Positions 8,767-17,535 of a stretch of DNA of 64,000 bases are shown here, one piece after another. Source of the DNA: Emticicia sp. BO119 (lineage in GTDB: Bacteria > Bacteroidota > Bacteroidia > Cytophagales > Spirosomataceae). The DNA lies in NCBI RefSeq assembly GCF_013912375.1, contig NZ_JACETV010000012.1, positions 1 to 64,000 on the forward strand, given 5' to 3'. The notes under the pieces were generated by a model. It saw nothing but the letters and a program-made list of their open reading frames with translations. It searched no databases and was not told the origin of the DNA. Position 1 is the first letter of the stretch; each line of letters starts with the position of its first letter. A program made the position numbers and the translations under genes.

Positions 8767-9678
8767 ATGAAAAAAGAGCTTTTTTTATACTTATTCATCT
8801 ACCTGCTCGGCTTAAGCATTGTATTTGCGCAACAACCTGTAGCGCAAAAAATTATTGTACCATTTATACCCGCGTCACTCGAACTTGCAGGCGAGAAAGT
8901 ACCCTTAGAGAATCCGATCATTCGTGAGCAGTTGGAGCAAGAGCTGATCAAAAACGTATATAAACATTCATCAACCCTGATGATACTGAACCGTGTGGGG
9001 CGGTATAAGGAGAAAATAACGGGTATATTAACTAAAAACAGGATACCTGAAGATTTCTTCTATCTGGCTGTTATTGAGAGCGAATTGTGGCCTTATGCTA
9101 ATTCGGGAAAAGCAGCGGGGTTCTGGCAATTCAGAGATTCTACCGCCAAAGAGTATAAATTAGAAGTAACTAAATTTGTTGACCAACGGAGGGATTTGGA
9201 ATTATCTACTCAGGCGGCCTGTAATTTTCTGAATAACCTTAATAAGACTTTCAAAAACTGGACGTTGACGGCTGCTGCCTATAACTCAGGTCGTACAGCT
9301 ATTTTGAATACATTGAAAGCACAAGGCGTACAATCTTATTATGATTTGCATTTGACTTTAGAAACTAACGATTACGTCTTCAGGATGTTAGCTTTAAAGC
9401 TGATTTGCGAAAATCCGGCTAATTATGGTTTTGCAGTTAGCAAAAAAGAGCCATTTGAAGCAACGGAAGTGGTTGAGGTAAAAGAAGATATAAATCTGAT
9501 AGAACTGGCAAAGAAGTATAATATCAATTATAAAATACTTAAATATTATAATCCCTGGCTGGTATATAATCCTGGTTCGGTGAAGTCTGATAAATACTAC
9601 GAACAAAATAAACTGATGAATATAATGTTTGAAGTAAAGGAGGGGAAAAGCTATAAGTTTTTAGTGCCAAAGCAATAG
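8767..9678 (+). CDS. Membrane-bound-type lytic transglycosylase (MltD-like) with LysM-like tail
   Basis: From the ATG at 8767 the product is 303 residues with a signal peptide (MKKELFLYLFIYLLGLSIVF). An upstream in-frame start at 8647 would overlap the previous gene and bury the signal peptide, so I rejected it. The SLT domain contains the family core PEDFFYLAVIESELWPYANS, with the catalytic Glu in IESE, followed by AAGFWQF and AAAYNSG, both hallmark motifs. The last 80 residues (VVEVKEDINLIELAKKYNIN) resemble a LysM peptidoglycan-binding repeat. It would cleave glycan strands to 1,6-anhydro ends in the periplasm, for wall turnover. Confidence 0.9.
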   Translation: MKKELFLYLFIYLLGLSIVFAQQPVAQKIIVPFIPASLELAGEKVPLENPIIREQLEQELIKNVYKHSSTLMILNRVGRYKEKITGILTKNRIPEDFFYLAVIESELWPYANSGKAAGFWQFRDSTAKEYKLEVTKFVDQRRDLELSTQAACNFLNNLNKTFKNWTLTAAAYNSGRTAILNTLKAQGVQSYYDLHLTLETNDYVFRMLALKLICENPANYGFAVSKKEPFEATEVVEVKEDINLIELAKKYNINYKILKYYNPWLVYNPGSVKSDKYYEQNKLMNIMFEVKEGKSYKFLVPKQ

Positions 9679-9729
9679 CATAAAAAAGTACAATAGATTG
9701 AAATATTAATGAAGCAGAATGAAATTCTC

Positions 9730-9761
9730 TTTGAAATAAACTCAAAACAGTTGTACATTTC
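9730..9761 (+). promoter_or_regulatory. Promoter for the 946-residue secreted protein
   Basis: TTTG at 9730-9733 is followed after 20 bases by TACATTTC at 9754-9761, one mismatch from the -7 consensus TAnnTTTG. The ATG at 9797 lies about 28 bases beyond the predicted start site. Confidence 0.45.
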
Positions 9762-9796
9762 GCAAAAATTAAGCTGGACTATTCTAAGACCCATTA

Positions 9797-12637
9797 ATGA
9801 AGAAATACTTACTTTTACTATTTTACCTTTTGTCTCATTCCGTATCGGCGCAGACATACCATTTTGATATATTAAAACATCTCAATACCCAGACAGCAGA
9901 CTCTCATCCTCTTCAGATGGTGAAACTTGACAATCAGGTAGTGGTATTGCAGGAAGGCATCGACACAAGTGATTATAACCCGTATATTCCACCCAGATGG
10001 GAACTCTGGAAAAGTAATGGAACAACTACGACTAATTATGCCAATACAACAGCGTTTTATGGAACATACAGAGGTGCTCAAACCATCAACAATAAACTGC
10101 TTTTCTTCAATTCTTATAACATGGGACTATCTGATCCTAATTCATCTCAGATAGTAAAAATACCTTATGCTCCAGAGGGACAATTTTCCAGCCAAGCTAC
10201 ACCGGTTTTCTTCAAAAATAAAATTTTCTTTCAGTCATATCTTTATAAAAACGGACAATCGACAGGAAGCGGTGAAGAACTGATGTACTATGATGAAACT
10301 ACAGATAATACCTACTTTCTGAAAGATATATGTACCACAGGTAGTTCGGAACCAAGGAATCTTACAGTAGTTGGAGAAAAGCTATTTTTTACGGCTGATG
10401 ATATAAGTATAAATCATACCGTTAATAGAGAGTTGTGGGTTACTGACGGCACGACTGATGGGACTGTCAAGGTAAAAGATATAAACCCTAATGGCTCTGC
10501 ATTTATTTATTACGGCCTTCTGGCAAAATTTGGAAATAAACTAATTTTTCAGGCTTACGATGGGGTAAATGATGCCTTATACGTGTCAGATGGAACTGAA
10601 GCAGGCACATACCCCTTTAAATATACTCGGACATTCTCTGAAATCGGGAATCAGTCTATAACTATTTTTGGGATATATGAAGTAGGTACTAAAGCTTTTC
10701 TATTTATAAATGTAGGCAATAAATATGAAATATGGGTGACAGACGGCACTGATGAAAATACAAAGCGCGTAGCCTATTATAAAAACTATGGCATGTTTGG
10801 ACCTAATGAAATAGCCTCGAAAGACGGATATATATTCTTTATTGCTAATGAGACTCTCTATAAAACTGATGGAAATGTGGTGATAATGATATCAACCGGA
10901 CATATTACACCCTATGAAAGCTCTTTTAAAATGGTATATAATCCTGTAAATCAGAACTTGTATTTCTCTCATGGCAAAAGCATTTATCAGACTACCGGGA
11001 ACTATAACGGTACTGTGCTGATAAATGATAAATTTTACAAAGAGGATACCTGGGATAATAGGCCTATTGAATTTGAGGTAGTGAACAATAAAGTATTGGC
11101 TATATGCCAGCCAACTTATTTTAATTTTGGCAAGGAGTTATATGAAGTGCAACCTGACACCATTAAAATAGTGTATGACTTTCGGAAACAATCAAATTCG
11201 CCACATATTTCTCCCATTTTTAATCATCAGGGGAAAACCTACTTTTCGGCGAAAGATGGACGGATGGAATATCCTAAAATATTTGAAACCGACGGAACAC
11301 CTGAAAATACAAGGGGTGTACCAGCAAAAACTTATCAACCAACAGAGACTTGTTTCAAGTTAAATGGTTCCTTTTATTTTATTGAATATAATGTTCTGAA
11401 AAGAGCCAATTTTACTGCTGGTGTTACCGATACTATTAAGACTTTACCCTATGACTGTTATACCATCCGACCTGTTTTCGACGAAAATAAGGCGTATTTC
11501 TTTACCTATAGTGGCTATTCATATCAATACAATTTATGGAGTACGCAGGGAACGGCAGGTACTACGCAAATGATATGCCCCTTTACTGATGTTCAGATGT
11601 TATTTATGCATTTAGGCTCAGAGGGGCTATACGTATTTACCAAACGTTCCGGCGGTATGAAAGTATGGTTATTAAGACCTAACTCCAGCACCCCTGAACT
11701 ATTAAAGGCCACCAGTTTTTTGCCTTTGGACCGTCTGGATCTCTGCACCTCATTTCGAGGTAAAACCGCTTTTGTCGTTTCAGGGGGGTCAGAAAGGCAG
11801 GTCTGGTTCTCTGATGGCACAGCAGATGGTACAGTTCTGGTAAAGACCCTTGGAATGAATAATTCAAATGAAGAAAGCGATGTTTATTTCACACCCGATT
11901 ATTTTTATTATTTGAGATCACCCTATGGCGAAGGGTCAACATTATGGAGGTCGGATGGAACGAATGAAAATGTAGTATATCATATATCAGGCACAGGTGA
12001 AGAGTACACCGGAACGGGTATTTTACGCTTATGTAATAATATACTTTATATTGGGTTGAATAAAGAATACAGCCAGTTTGGCTTCCTTTATAAATACGAT
12101 ACCATAACCGGAGAAGGCTTATTGCTGAAACAAGTAGGGAAATTTAATCGGGAAGATTTTTTATGTTTAGAAAACAATATGGTTTTTACAACTTTAGGCA
12201 ATGGTAGCGAGGGCCCTGATAATACGCGCAAAAATTATTTGTTTTTAAGCAATGGAACAATAGGCGGAACACAGATGATAACTACTCTTGAAAAAGATGA
12301 TTACTGGTATGGCAGATTTCCGAGTACTGGAACTTATCCATTGAGTGAAAAAGAAACCCTTGTATCAGTCAGTGATGATTTTTATAACCAGGAGTGGTTT
12401 GTATTCAGAATCTGTAAAAACGAGTTAAGTTTAGATAGTATAAGCAATCAATCAAAAACAGAGCGTTCGGCTACTACAATTGTTTCTACTGAAAAGTTAG
12501 ATGGCAGAATTAGTGTAAACTATTATGCCCCTAAAAGTATTACGCTTAATCCTGGCTTTACTACAAGTTTATCTAATGTATCTACAAGTATATTTAAGGC
12601 GGAAATAAAAAATCAAACCTGTAATTTCAAAAATTGA
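9797..12637 (+). CDS. Secreted ELWxxDGT-repeat protein with a C-terminal surface/sorting-type module
   Basis: The 946-residue product has a signal peptide (MKKYLLLLFYLLSHSVSAQ) and about nine degenerate copies of the ELWVTDGT-type repeat (for example ELWVTDGTTDGTVKVKD, EIWVTDGTDENT, QVWFSDGTADGTVLV, LWRSDGTNEN). Spacing of about 60-100 residues suggests beta-propeller blades. The last 60 residues (SATTIVSTEKL...ITLNPGF...FKAEIKNQTC) form a small beta module that also ends the 363-residue protein at the right edge of the window; in Cytophagales this C-terminal module is frequent on exported proteins. The protein is probably surface-exposed or released. Binding partner and role are unknown. It has its own promoter and no operon partner. 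Confidence 0.85.
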   Translation: MKKYLLLLFYLLSHSVSAQTYHFDILKHLNTQTADSHPLQMVKLDNQVVVLQEGIDTSDYNPYIPPRWELWKSNGTTTTNYANTTAFYGTYRGAQTINNKLLFFNSYNMGLSDPNSSQIVKIPYAPEGQFSSQATPVFFKNKIFFQSYLYKNGQSTGSGEELMYYDETTDNTYFLKDICTTGSSEPRNLTVVGEKLFFTADDISINHTVNRELWVTDGTTDGTVKVKDINPNGSAFIYYGLLAKFGNKLIFQAYDGVNDALYVSDGTEAGTYPFKYTRTFSEIGNQSITIFGIYEVGTKAFLFINVGNKYEIWVTDGTDENTKRVAYYKNYGMFGPNEIASKDGYIFFIANETLYKTDGNVVIMISTGHITPYESSFKMVYNPVNQNLYFSHGKSIYQTTGNYNGTVLINDKFYKEDTWDNRPIEFEVVNNKVLAICQPTYFNFGKELYEVQPDTIKIVYDFRKQSNSPHISPIFNHQGKTYFSAKDGRMEYPKIFETDGTPENTRGVPAKTYQPTETCFKLNGSFYFIEYNVLKRANFTAGVTDTIKTLPYDCYTIRPVFDENKAYFFTYSGYSYQYNLWSTQGTAGTTQMICPFTDVQMLFMHLGSEGLYVFTKRSGGMKVWLLRPNSSTPELLKATSFLPLDRLDLCTSFRGKTAFVVSGGSERQVWFSDGTADGTVLVKTLGMNNSNEESDVYFTPDYFYYLRSPYGEGSTLWRSDGTNENVVYHISGTGEEYTGTGILRLCNNILYIGLNKEYSQFGFLYKYDTITGEGLLLKQVGKFNREDFLCLENNMVFTTLGNGSEGPDNTRKNYLFLSNGTIGGTQMITTLEKDDYWYGRFPSTGTYPLSEKETLVSVSDDFYNQEWFVFRICKNELSLDSISNQSKTERSATTIVSTEKLDGRISVNYYAPKSITLNPGFTTSLSNVSTSIFKAEIKNQTCNFKN

Positions 12638-13034
12638 TAATTCGATTAATACTCTTGTTTTGAATAAGTATTAGTGAATACAGTTATTAAAAAAAATTAA
12701 GAACCTTTGTTTTGTAGAAGAAATTTCTCAGAAAAATTCTATTCAGTTAAACAAAATACTTGCATAAAATATCTACAGGTAATTTTTAAAGATATAAAAT
12801 TAATACTCTTTATACTAAATATTATTTTTAAAGGCATTCTAAAGATATTATTGCTTTTTAATAAAAACCTGCCATCAATATTAGTGTTTCTTATAATGAA
12901 AATTGTATTTTATTTTTTTTTGGCATGAAAACTGCTTCAAATAGTACAAAATAAATGATTTTGCGAAGTCATTTTTTTTTTTTTGCAATATTGTGACATA
13001 TTCTTTGGAAAATACAAAAAAATAAAATAAAATT

Positions 13035-13065
13035 TGTAATCAGTCTATCCAATAGACTGATTACA
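13035..13065. repeat. Perfect 13-bp stem with a 5-base loop
   Basis: TGTAATCAGTCTA-tccaa-TAGACTGATTACA (arms 13035-13047 and 13053-13065). On the minus strand it is followed by a U-rich tract, and on the plus strand it is not. It could be an operator, a minus-strand terminator or the 5' hairpin of a small RNA ending at 13119. Confidence 0.5.
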
Positions 13066-13082
13066 GCAAAAGTTGTTTTAGA

Positions 13083-13119
13083 AAGTCGTAAGATTTTATC
13101 TTACGATTTTTCTTTTTTT
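13083..13119 (+). terminator. Strong rho-independent terminator
   Basis: TCGTAAGA-tttta-TCTTACGA (13086-13106) is extended by A-U pairs and followed by TTTTTCTTTTTTT. No plus-strand gene ends nearby; the nearest stop is 450 bases upstream at 12637. It therefore either serves a small RNA or ends a very long trailer. Confidence 0.65.
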
Positions 13120-13151
13120 ATTGCCTGCTTAATTCAGTAAAATAAAAAAAA

Positions 13152-13180
13152 CCAAAACCCCATATCATAAGGGGTTTTGG
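13152..13180 (-). terminator. GC-rich hairpin with a minus-strand U tract
   Basis: CCAAAACCCC-(9 bases)-GGGGTTTTGG has a 10-bp stem. The A run at 13143-13150 gives a U tract when read on the minus strand. No minus-strand gene is visible to its right for more than 3 kb, so what it terminates is unclear. Confidence 0.45.
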
Positions 13181-13611
13181 CATGTTTGTTTTCTGGCGAT
13201 TTGGATAGTTAGAAACTAAAAAACGCAGTTCACTTTTTATAATTAGCAAAAGTCATTTGAGAAAATCGTTGGGGCTACACAAATCATCTCATCTACAAAA
13301 TTTAGTTTTTTATTTTAAAAAAACAATACTTCATCGCAATTTTAAATGGATTTTAATAAGTTTATAATAAGTCTTTATAAGCTGATTGAGCTATCGTACT
13401 GAGTTTGTATTCGGAATTTTAAGGTTAAAAATATAAGTATAAATGCTTGATATAATCAGCGTTTTCAGTCTGCATACAACTGATCGATTCAATAAGAATG
13501 AAAGAATCAAATAGAGAATAATGACGGATAAATCATGATTATTAACAGGTAAAATTATTATGGGATTTTTATTTATGCTAAATTGTGAGTAAGACAATTT
13601 TTAATTCTGTT

Positions 13612-14061
13612 ATGACTGAAATTACCAAAGAAATCGCACAAAAGTCCTTTCAAAATCCACATCAGGAAGCTATAGTAAGTTTAATGTTTGTTTCGCAGAG
13701 AGTCAGAGCAAAGCTAGAAATCCTTTGCGAAAGCGAAAACATCACCCTTTCTCAATTTAATATCCTCAGAATTTTAAAGGGGGAGTATCCCGGTGCTCAT
13801 CCACGTTCAGAAATCCGTAAACGGATGATTGATAAGTCTGACGTAACCCGTTTGATTGACAGATTAGAAAAGAGGGGTTTGGCCAAGCGAATTAACGCTG
13901 AAAAAGACAAGCGTCATTCACTGACAGTGATTACCGAAGAAGGTATTGCTTTATTGGAAAGATTAAATGTTAAATTCCCTGCCGAACACCATGAAATACT
14001 CAAAAATTTTAATGAAACTGAGTTAATAGCATTGGTAAAACTTTTAGAAAAATTTGTTTAA
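13612..14061 (+). CDS. MarR-family transcriptional regulator
   Basis: Starting at the ATG at 13612, the product is 149 residues; a GTG start nine codons upstream (13585) is also possible. It has the MarR layout: a dimer helix, helix-turn-helix around LRILKGEYPGAHPRSEIRKR and KSDVTRLIDRLEKRG, and the winged strand with AEKDKRH in place of the usual DxRDRR. It precedes a cupin gene, and between them lies a perfect 16-bp palindrome on the cupin promoter, which this regulator most likely binds. Ligand is unknown. Confidence 0.92.
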   Translation: MTEITKEIAQKSFQNPHQEAIVSLMFVSQRVRAKLEILCESENITLSQFNILRILKGEYPGAHPRSEIRKRMIDKSDVTRLIDRLEKRGLAKRINAEKDKRHSLTVITEEGIALLERLNVKFPAEHHEILKNFNETELIALVKLLEKFV

Positions 14062-14066
14062 AATAA

Positions 14067-14098
14067 TTTGTGTGTTACAACACACTTTTATATTTTTG
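14067..14098 (+). promoter_or_regulatory. Cupin promoter with a 16-bp operator on the -33 element
   Basis: TTTG at 14067-14070, then 20 bases, then TATTTTTG at 14091-14098, an exact TAnnTTTG match. GTGTGTT-ac-AACACAC (14070-14085) is a perfect palindrome starting on the last base of the -33 box and filling the spacer, so a bound dimer would block RNA polymerase. The MarR gene ends six bases upstream of the -33 box. Confidence 0.72.
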
Positions 14099-14115
14099 TT
14101 GAAAAACCATTAATT

Positions 14116-14664
14116 ATGGCTCAACAAGGACAAATTATTGAAAACAAAGTTACTGGGGAGAAAGTGACTTTTTTAGCTACTGCTGCAGATACAGACGGTA
14201 AATACTTACGCTTCAGGTTAAATGTAAAACCACAAGGATTTGTAACTGTTAATCATGTGCATCCGAGTCAGGATGAGAAGTTTGAAATGAAAAAAGGAAA
14301 ATTGAAAGTACTGGTTGGGAAGAAGGAATTTTTTCTGATACCAGGCGAGACTACACTGATTCCTAAAGGTATAGGGCATCAATGGTGGAATGAAAGCCCC
14401 GACGAAGAAGCCGAGATGGAGGTTGAGTTTACTCCGGCAGGAAATATGGAGACTTTTCTGGAGCAATATTACGGACTATGTAACGAGGGTAAATGTGATG
14501 CCAAGGGTACTCCGGCCTTTATGCAGATTATGTCGTTTGGCAATGAATATGAACTTTTTGTATCAGGCCCACCTATTGGAGTACAAAGAGTAATGTCAGC
14601 TGTATTAGGAAGTATTGCCCATTTAATGGGCTACAAGAAGTATTATGCACAATATGCACGATAG
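14116..14664 (+). CDS. Cupin-domain protein under MarR-type control
   Basis: From the ATG at 14116 the product is 182 residues. An upstream TTG at 14068 lies inside the promoter and is excluded. The cupin barrel shows the metal-binding set H-x-H (VNHVHPSQDEKFEMKKG) with a Glu in the same strand and a second-motif His in PKGIGHQWWN. A C-terminal segment of about 70 residues, with hydrophobic helices, follows the barrel. Cupins of this type are dioxygenases, isomerases or ligand sensors; the substrate is not evident. Expression is very likely set by the upstream MarR through the palindrome at 14070-14085. Confidence 0.85.
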   Translation: MAQQGQIIENKVTGEKVTFLATAADTDGKYLRFRLNVKPQGFVTVNHVHPSQDEKFEMKKGKLKVLVGKKEFFLIPGETTLIPKGIGHQWWNESPDEEAEMEVEFTPAGNMETFLEQYYGLCNEGKCDAKGTPAFMQIMSFGNEYELFVSGPPIGVQRVMSAVLGSIAHLMGYKKYYAQYAR

Positions 14665-14668
14665 AATA

Positions 14669-14764
14669 ATGCGTATTGTTTTTTTACTTTTTGCCTTTTC
14701 AACAATCAGGTGCTTTGTTTATACTGAGATGGATAAACAAAATGAGTGGCTTCAAGCCAGATAA
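14669..14764 (+). CDS. Possible 31-residue small ORF or gene remnant
   Basis: An ATG four bases after the cupin stop opens 31 codons that begin MRIVFLLFAFSTIRCFVY, with a hydrophobic start like a signal or membrane segment, then MDKQNEWLQAR. It could be the broken 5' end of an exported-protein gene or simply chance. No homologous continuation is visible in the other frames up to 14875. Confidence 0.2.
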   Translation: MRIVFLLFAFSTIRCFVYTEMDKQNEWLQAR

Positions 14765-14875
14765 GGAAAGGCGGGATATATAGCAAGTAAAGAGTGTTTC
14801 AAAACTTAGCAACGAACAGATCAAGCTATTGAAATTCAAAGTCTTCATAACAAACTGACAAACGTAAATCGCGCA

Positions 14876-15346
14876 ATGAAAAATCTGATAATAAGACCTG
14901 CTCAGAAAGAGGAAATTGAAACACTCTTAGCATTTGAACAAGGGATTGTAACTGCCGAACGCCCTTTTGATAGTACTTTGAAAGAAGGTGAAATTCACTA
15001 TTACGATTTAATATATTTAATTGAGACGCCTGTAGCGGAAGTAGTGGTAGCTGAAATAGATGGTCAGCTTGTTGGCTCTGGGTATGCCTTAATCAAAGAA
15101 GCAAAGCTATATCAGAAACATACGCATTATGCTTATTTAGGTTTTATGTATGTGAAGCCGGAACACAGAGGACAAGGTATAAATAAGGCTATTTTAGAAG
15201 CATTGAAGCAATGGGCTATAAATAAAGGAATCCGAGAGATTCGGCTTGAAGTGTATGAAGAGAATATAGTAGCAAAAAATGCCTATTAAAAGGCAGGATT
15301 CAAGGGTAATTTATTAGAAATGCGTTTGGAATTGGATATTGAATAA
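14876..15346 (+). pseudogene. GNAT acetyltransferase interrupted by an in-frame stop codon
   Basis: The first 137 codons (stop TAA at 15287-15289) encode the GNAT fold, including the acetyl-CoA loop with YVKPEHRGQGINKAI (residues about 93-107) and the helix ending ENIVAKNAY. GNATs continue at this point with an aromatic-x-K-x-GF motif. In the same frame, directly after the stop, the sequence reads KAGFKGNLLEMRLELDIE and ends at TAA 15344-15346. A single base change (for example GAA to TAA) therefore removed the last strand, which completes the core sheet. The truncated protein is probably inactive. Repair or read-through would give about 156 residues. It sits 27 bases before the next cupin gene. 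Confidence 0.85.
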
Positions 15347-15372
15347 AATTATGTGTATAATTAATTATTGAA

Positions 15373-15729
15373 ATGGAAAAGGGTTTTACAGCGATTGATA
15401 AACAAACTGCCTCACATTATTTATGGGGAGATAATTGTGAGAGCTGGGTATTAGTTGATAGTGCGGGTTTATCGGTCAAACAGGAATCTATGCCTGGTGG
15501 AGCAAGAGAAAAACTACATTTTCATACCTATGCCCAACAATTTTTCTATATTCTGAAAGGTACGGCTATATTTTATGCTAAAGGTGAAAGAATAGTGGTA
15601 GATGAACAAAAGGGCTTACTGATAAACCCAGGCACAAAACATTATATCGCCAACGAAACCGACGAAATATTATCATTTTTAGTGATTTCGCAACCAACTA
15701 CCAATCAAGATAGAACCACAATTGAATAA
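15373..15729 (+). CDS. Small single-domain cupin
   Basis: The 118-residue protein is a minimal cupin barrel. Motif 1 is REKLHFHTYAQQFFYILKG, with both metal-binding His residues but Gln where Glu is usual. Motif 2 is NPGTKHYIANET, with the third His. Such proteins bind a metal and a small acid or sugar, and many are of unknown role. It follows the broken GNAT gene and precedes the flavin-type protein at 15740 by 10 bases, so the three likely share a transcript. Confidence 0.85.
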   Translation: MEKGFTAIDKQTASHYLWGDNCESWVLVDSAGLSVKQESMPGGAREKLHFHTYAQQFFYILKGTAIFYAKGERIVVDEQKGLLINPGTKHYIANETDEILSFLVISQPTTNQDRTTIE

Positions 15730-15739
15730 TATAAAAATC

Positions 15740-16288
15740 ATGAGTGAGTACTCAATAAAAGTAAGAAGAACTGACAGACAGGAAACAGACGAGGCATTTC
15801 TGACAGAATTATTAAATGAATCGGTTTCCTGTTCTATTGCCATCGAAAAGGAGGGATTCCCGATGATGCACGTGGCTTTTTTTGTGTATGATGAAGCAAA
15901 CCGGGAAGTTATCTTTCATTTTTCAAAATACGGGTATGCCGGACAGGAAATAACCGATGGTAAGAAAGTTTGTGTATCAGTTTATAAACATGGGAAACTA
16001 TATACGGCAAACAAAGCTGTTGATTTTGGCTGTGAGTACCAGAGTGTAATTATTTATGGCAAGCTACGGATTGTAACAGATGAAGTCGAACATATGGAGG
16101 CCATGCAAGTATTTTTCAATAAGTTTTTTGGGCACGTTCCCCAAGATACATATGAGCCAATGACAGCAGCACAAGCCAAGCCTATTTATGTGGCAAAAAT
16201 CAGAATTGAAAACTGGATTGGGAAACAACATTTAGTTCCTGATGTTGCTTTAAATAACTTTTATTATCCTGCTTCACCTGTCATATAG
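15740..16288 (+). CDS. Pyridoxamine 5'-phosphate oxidase-like flavin-binding split-barrel protein
   Basis: From the ATG at 15740 the product is 182 residues. It has the split-barrel pattern of the NimA/PPOX-like group: PMMHVAFFVYDEANREVIFHFS, then GKKVCVSVYKHGKLYTANKAVDFGCEYQSVIIYGKLRIV, and the late motif VAKIRIENWIGKQH. Family members bind FMN, heme or F420 and reduce nitro-compounds or handle redox cofactors. A TTG start six codons upstream is less likely. The substrate is unknown. It is the last gene of the plus-strand group and is followed by a palindromic repeat. Confidence 0.87.
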   Translation: MSEYSIKVRRTDRQETDEAFLTELLNESVSCSIAIEKEGFPMMHVAFFVYDEANREVIFHFSKYGYAGQEITDGKKVCVSVYKHGKLYTANKAVDFGCEYQSVIIYGKLRIVTDEVEHMEAMQVFFNKFFGHVPQDTYEPMTAAQAKPIYVAKIRIENWIGKQHLVPDVALNNFYYPASPVI

Positions 16289-16310
16289 TGTTAGAAGAGC
16301 TCATAAAAAG

Positions 16311-16337
16311 GTAAAGACGCAAAAATTGCGTCTTTAC
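16311..16337. repeat. Palindromic extragenic element (GACGCAA type)
   Basis: GTAAAGACGCAA-aaa-TTGCGTCTTTAC is a perfect 12-bp stem with a three-base loop. No U tract follows on either side. The rest of 16338-16571 is AT-rich and holds no gene. Confidence 0.6.
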
Positions 16338-16571
16338 GAAGTAAACAAACTTTTAAAACAAAACTACGAGAATTATATAAGAAAGGGTTATATCATGTTG
16401 TTTAAATGGCTAAAGCAATACCAATTTAATAGTATTGCCTTTTCAATATAAAATCAGGTTAATAAAGGAGTAAACTACTAAAGTTGCACACCTCTTTTGT
16501 AAATATAGAAAAGTTAAAGCGGTTTAGTGAATTTTCAGAGGAATTTTATTTCAAAAAATTATTAAGAGGTT

Positions 16572-17528
16572 TTACAATAAATGCTTTTCAAGTTTATTCA
16601 CATGCCACTCTACAGTCTTCTGCACAATTATTGATGCCTGGGTAGCATGATTGCCAAAGCGTTTCACAAATTTATCATGATTCACCAGATATGGGTGTTC
16701 AAACTGATAGGCTAATTCATAATATTCTTTAATCAAAGGATTGAAAAATCCTGCCATCCAGACTGCTAACTTTGGTAGTACTATTGCTTTTGCTTTTTTA
16801 TGAGTCTCAATTTCAAACAATTCTATCCATTGATATAAGTTCATGGCAGGTGCATTGGGGGTATGCCATATTTGCCCGAAAGCATCTTGGGCATCACCAA
16901 CTCTGGCAATAGCTTTAGCGAAATCATGAATATAAGTAAAAGTATGTGGTAGCTTTGGATTACCTGAAAGAATAATGCTTTTGCCTTGATATAATCTATC
17001 TAAAAAATCAGTACCAAAAAGCCCTTTATAAATTCGTGGCCCTATAAAATCTGCCGCTTTTACAATTGCTACCCGTTTACTTAACTGTTCACCTGAGTTT
17101 AATAAAGTGTTGACAACTCCCGTTCTTATTTGTCCTTTTTTTGTTTTGGCTTTGTGTGGCATTGTTTCAATGATCTCCTTGCCTTTTACATCTCCATAAG
17201 AATAAAGATTATCAGCAAAAACCAAACGGGCTTCTGTTTTACTCAAGGCATAAGCTAAAGCTGATGCAGTGGCAGGATAAAAATCAGCCCATAACTGGTA
17301 AGGTACATCCGTACAACTAAAAATCACTTCTGATTGTGATGCAATGTCTGCCATATCACTCTTGTTGGTTACATCTGCTGCCTTTATCTGAACATTGGGT
17401 GGGAGGGTGACGGTTGCTTTTAATTCTCCTTTTCTGTTTACCAATGTGATGGCTTCTTCGGAGTTTTGTTGGAGCAGGGCTTCGAGTATAGCAAGCCCCA
17501 ATTGTCCTGTTCCTAAGATTGTTTTCAT
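16572..17528 (-). CDS. NAD-dependent epimerase/dehydratase-family protein
   Basis: The 318-residue protein opens with MKTILGTGQLGLAILEALLQ, giving the Rossmann motif G6-x-G8-x-x-G11. It belongs to the extended/atypical SDR superfamily: the region around SALAYALSKTEARLVFADNLYSY supplies the substrate-binding part, while the classical YxxxK is replaced by a Y-S-Y arrangement. The second half (LPHTFTYIHDFAKAIARVGD) is typical of NAD(P)-dependent sugar or isoflavone-reductase-like enzymes. Substrate is unknown. It is the last gene of the minus-strand group led by the Crp/Fnr regulator; seven bases separate it from the gene before. Confidence 0.88.
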   Translation of the reverse strand: MKTILGTGQLGLAILEALLQQNSEEAITLVNRKGELKATVTLPPNVQIKAADVTNKSDMADIASQSEVIFSCTDVPYQLWADFYPATASALAYALSKTEARLVFADNLYSYGDVKGKEIIETMPHKAKTKKGQIRTGVVNTLLNSGEQLSKRVAIVKAADFIGPRIYKGLFGTDFLDRLYQGKSIILSGNPKLPHTFTYIHDFAKAIARVGDAQDAFGQIWHTPNAPAMNLYQWIELFEIETHKKAKAIVLPKLAVWMAGFFNPLIKEYYELAYQFEHPYLVNHDKFVKRFGNHATQASIIVQKTVEWHVNKLEKHLL

Positions 17529-17535
17529 GATATAA

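Larger units (their letters stand above)
12638..13611. other. Gene-poor, very AT-rich interval of about 1 kb
   Basis: No open frame here has protein-like composition. The 73-codon frame near 12707-12928 starts with TTG and encodes mostly Ile, Leu, Phe and Lys, as expected from AT-rich DNA. The interval contains long T runs (near 12972-12985) and three strong hairpins between 13035 and 13180, listed separately. It may encode a small RNA, but no transcript can be proved from sequence. Confidence 0.6.

Noticed and set aside
12707-12928. 73-codon open frame in the AT-rich interval
   Set aside because: TTG start, composition almost entirely Ile, Leu, Phe and Lys, no ribosome context and no motif: expected from AT-rich DNA.
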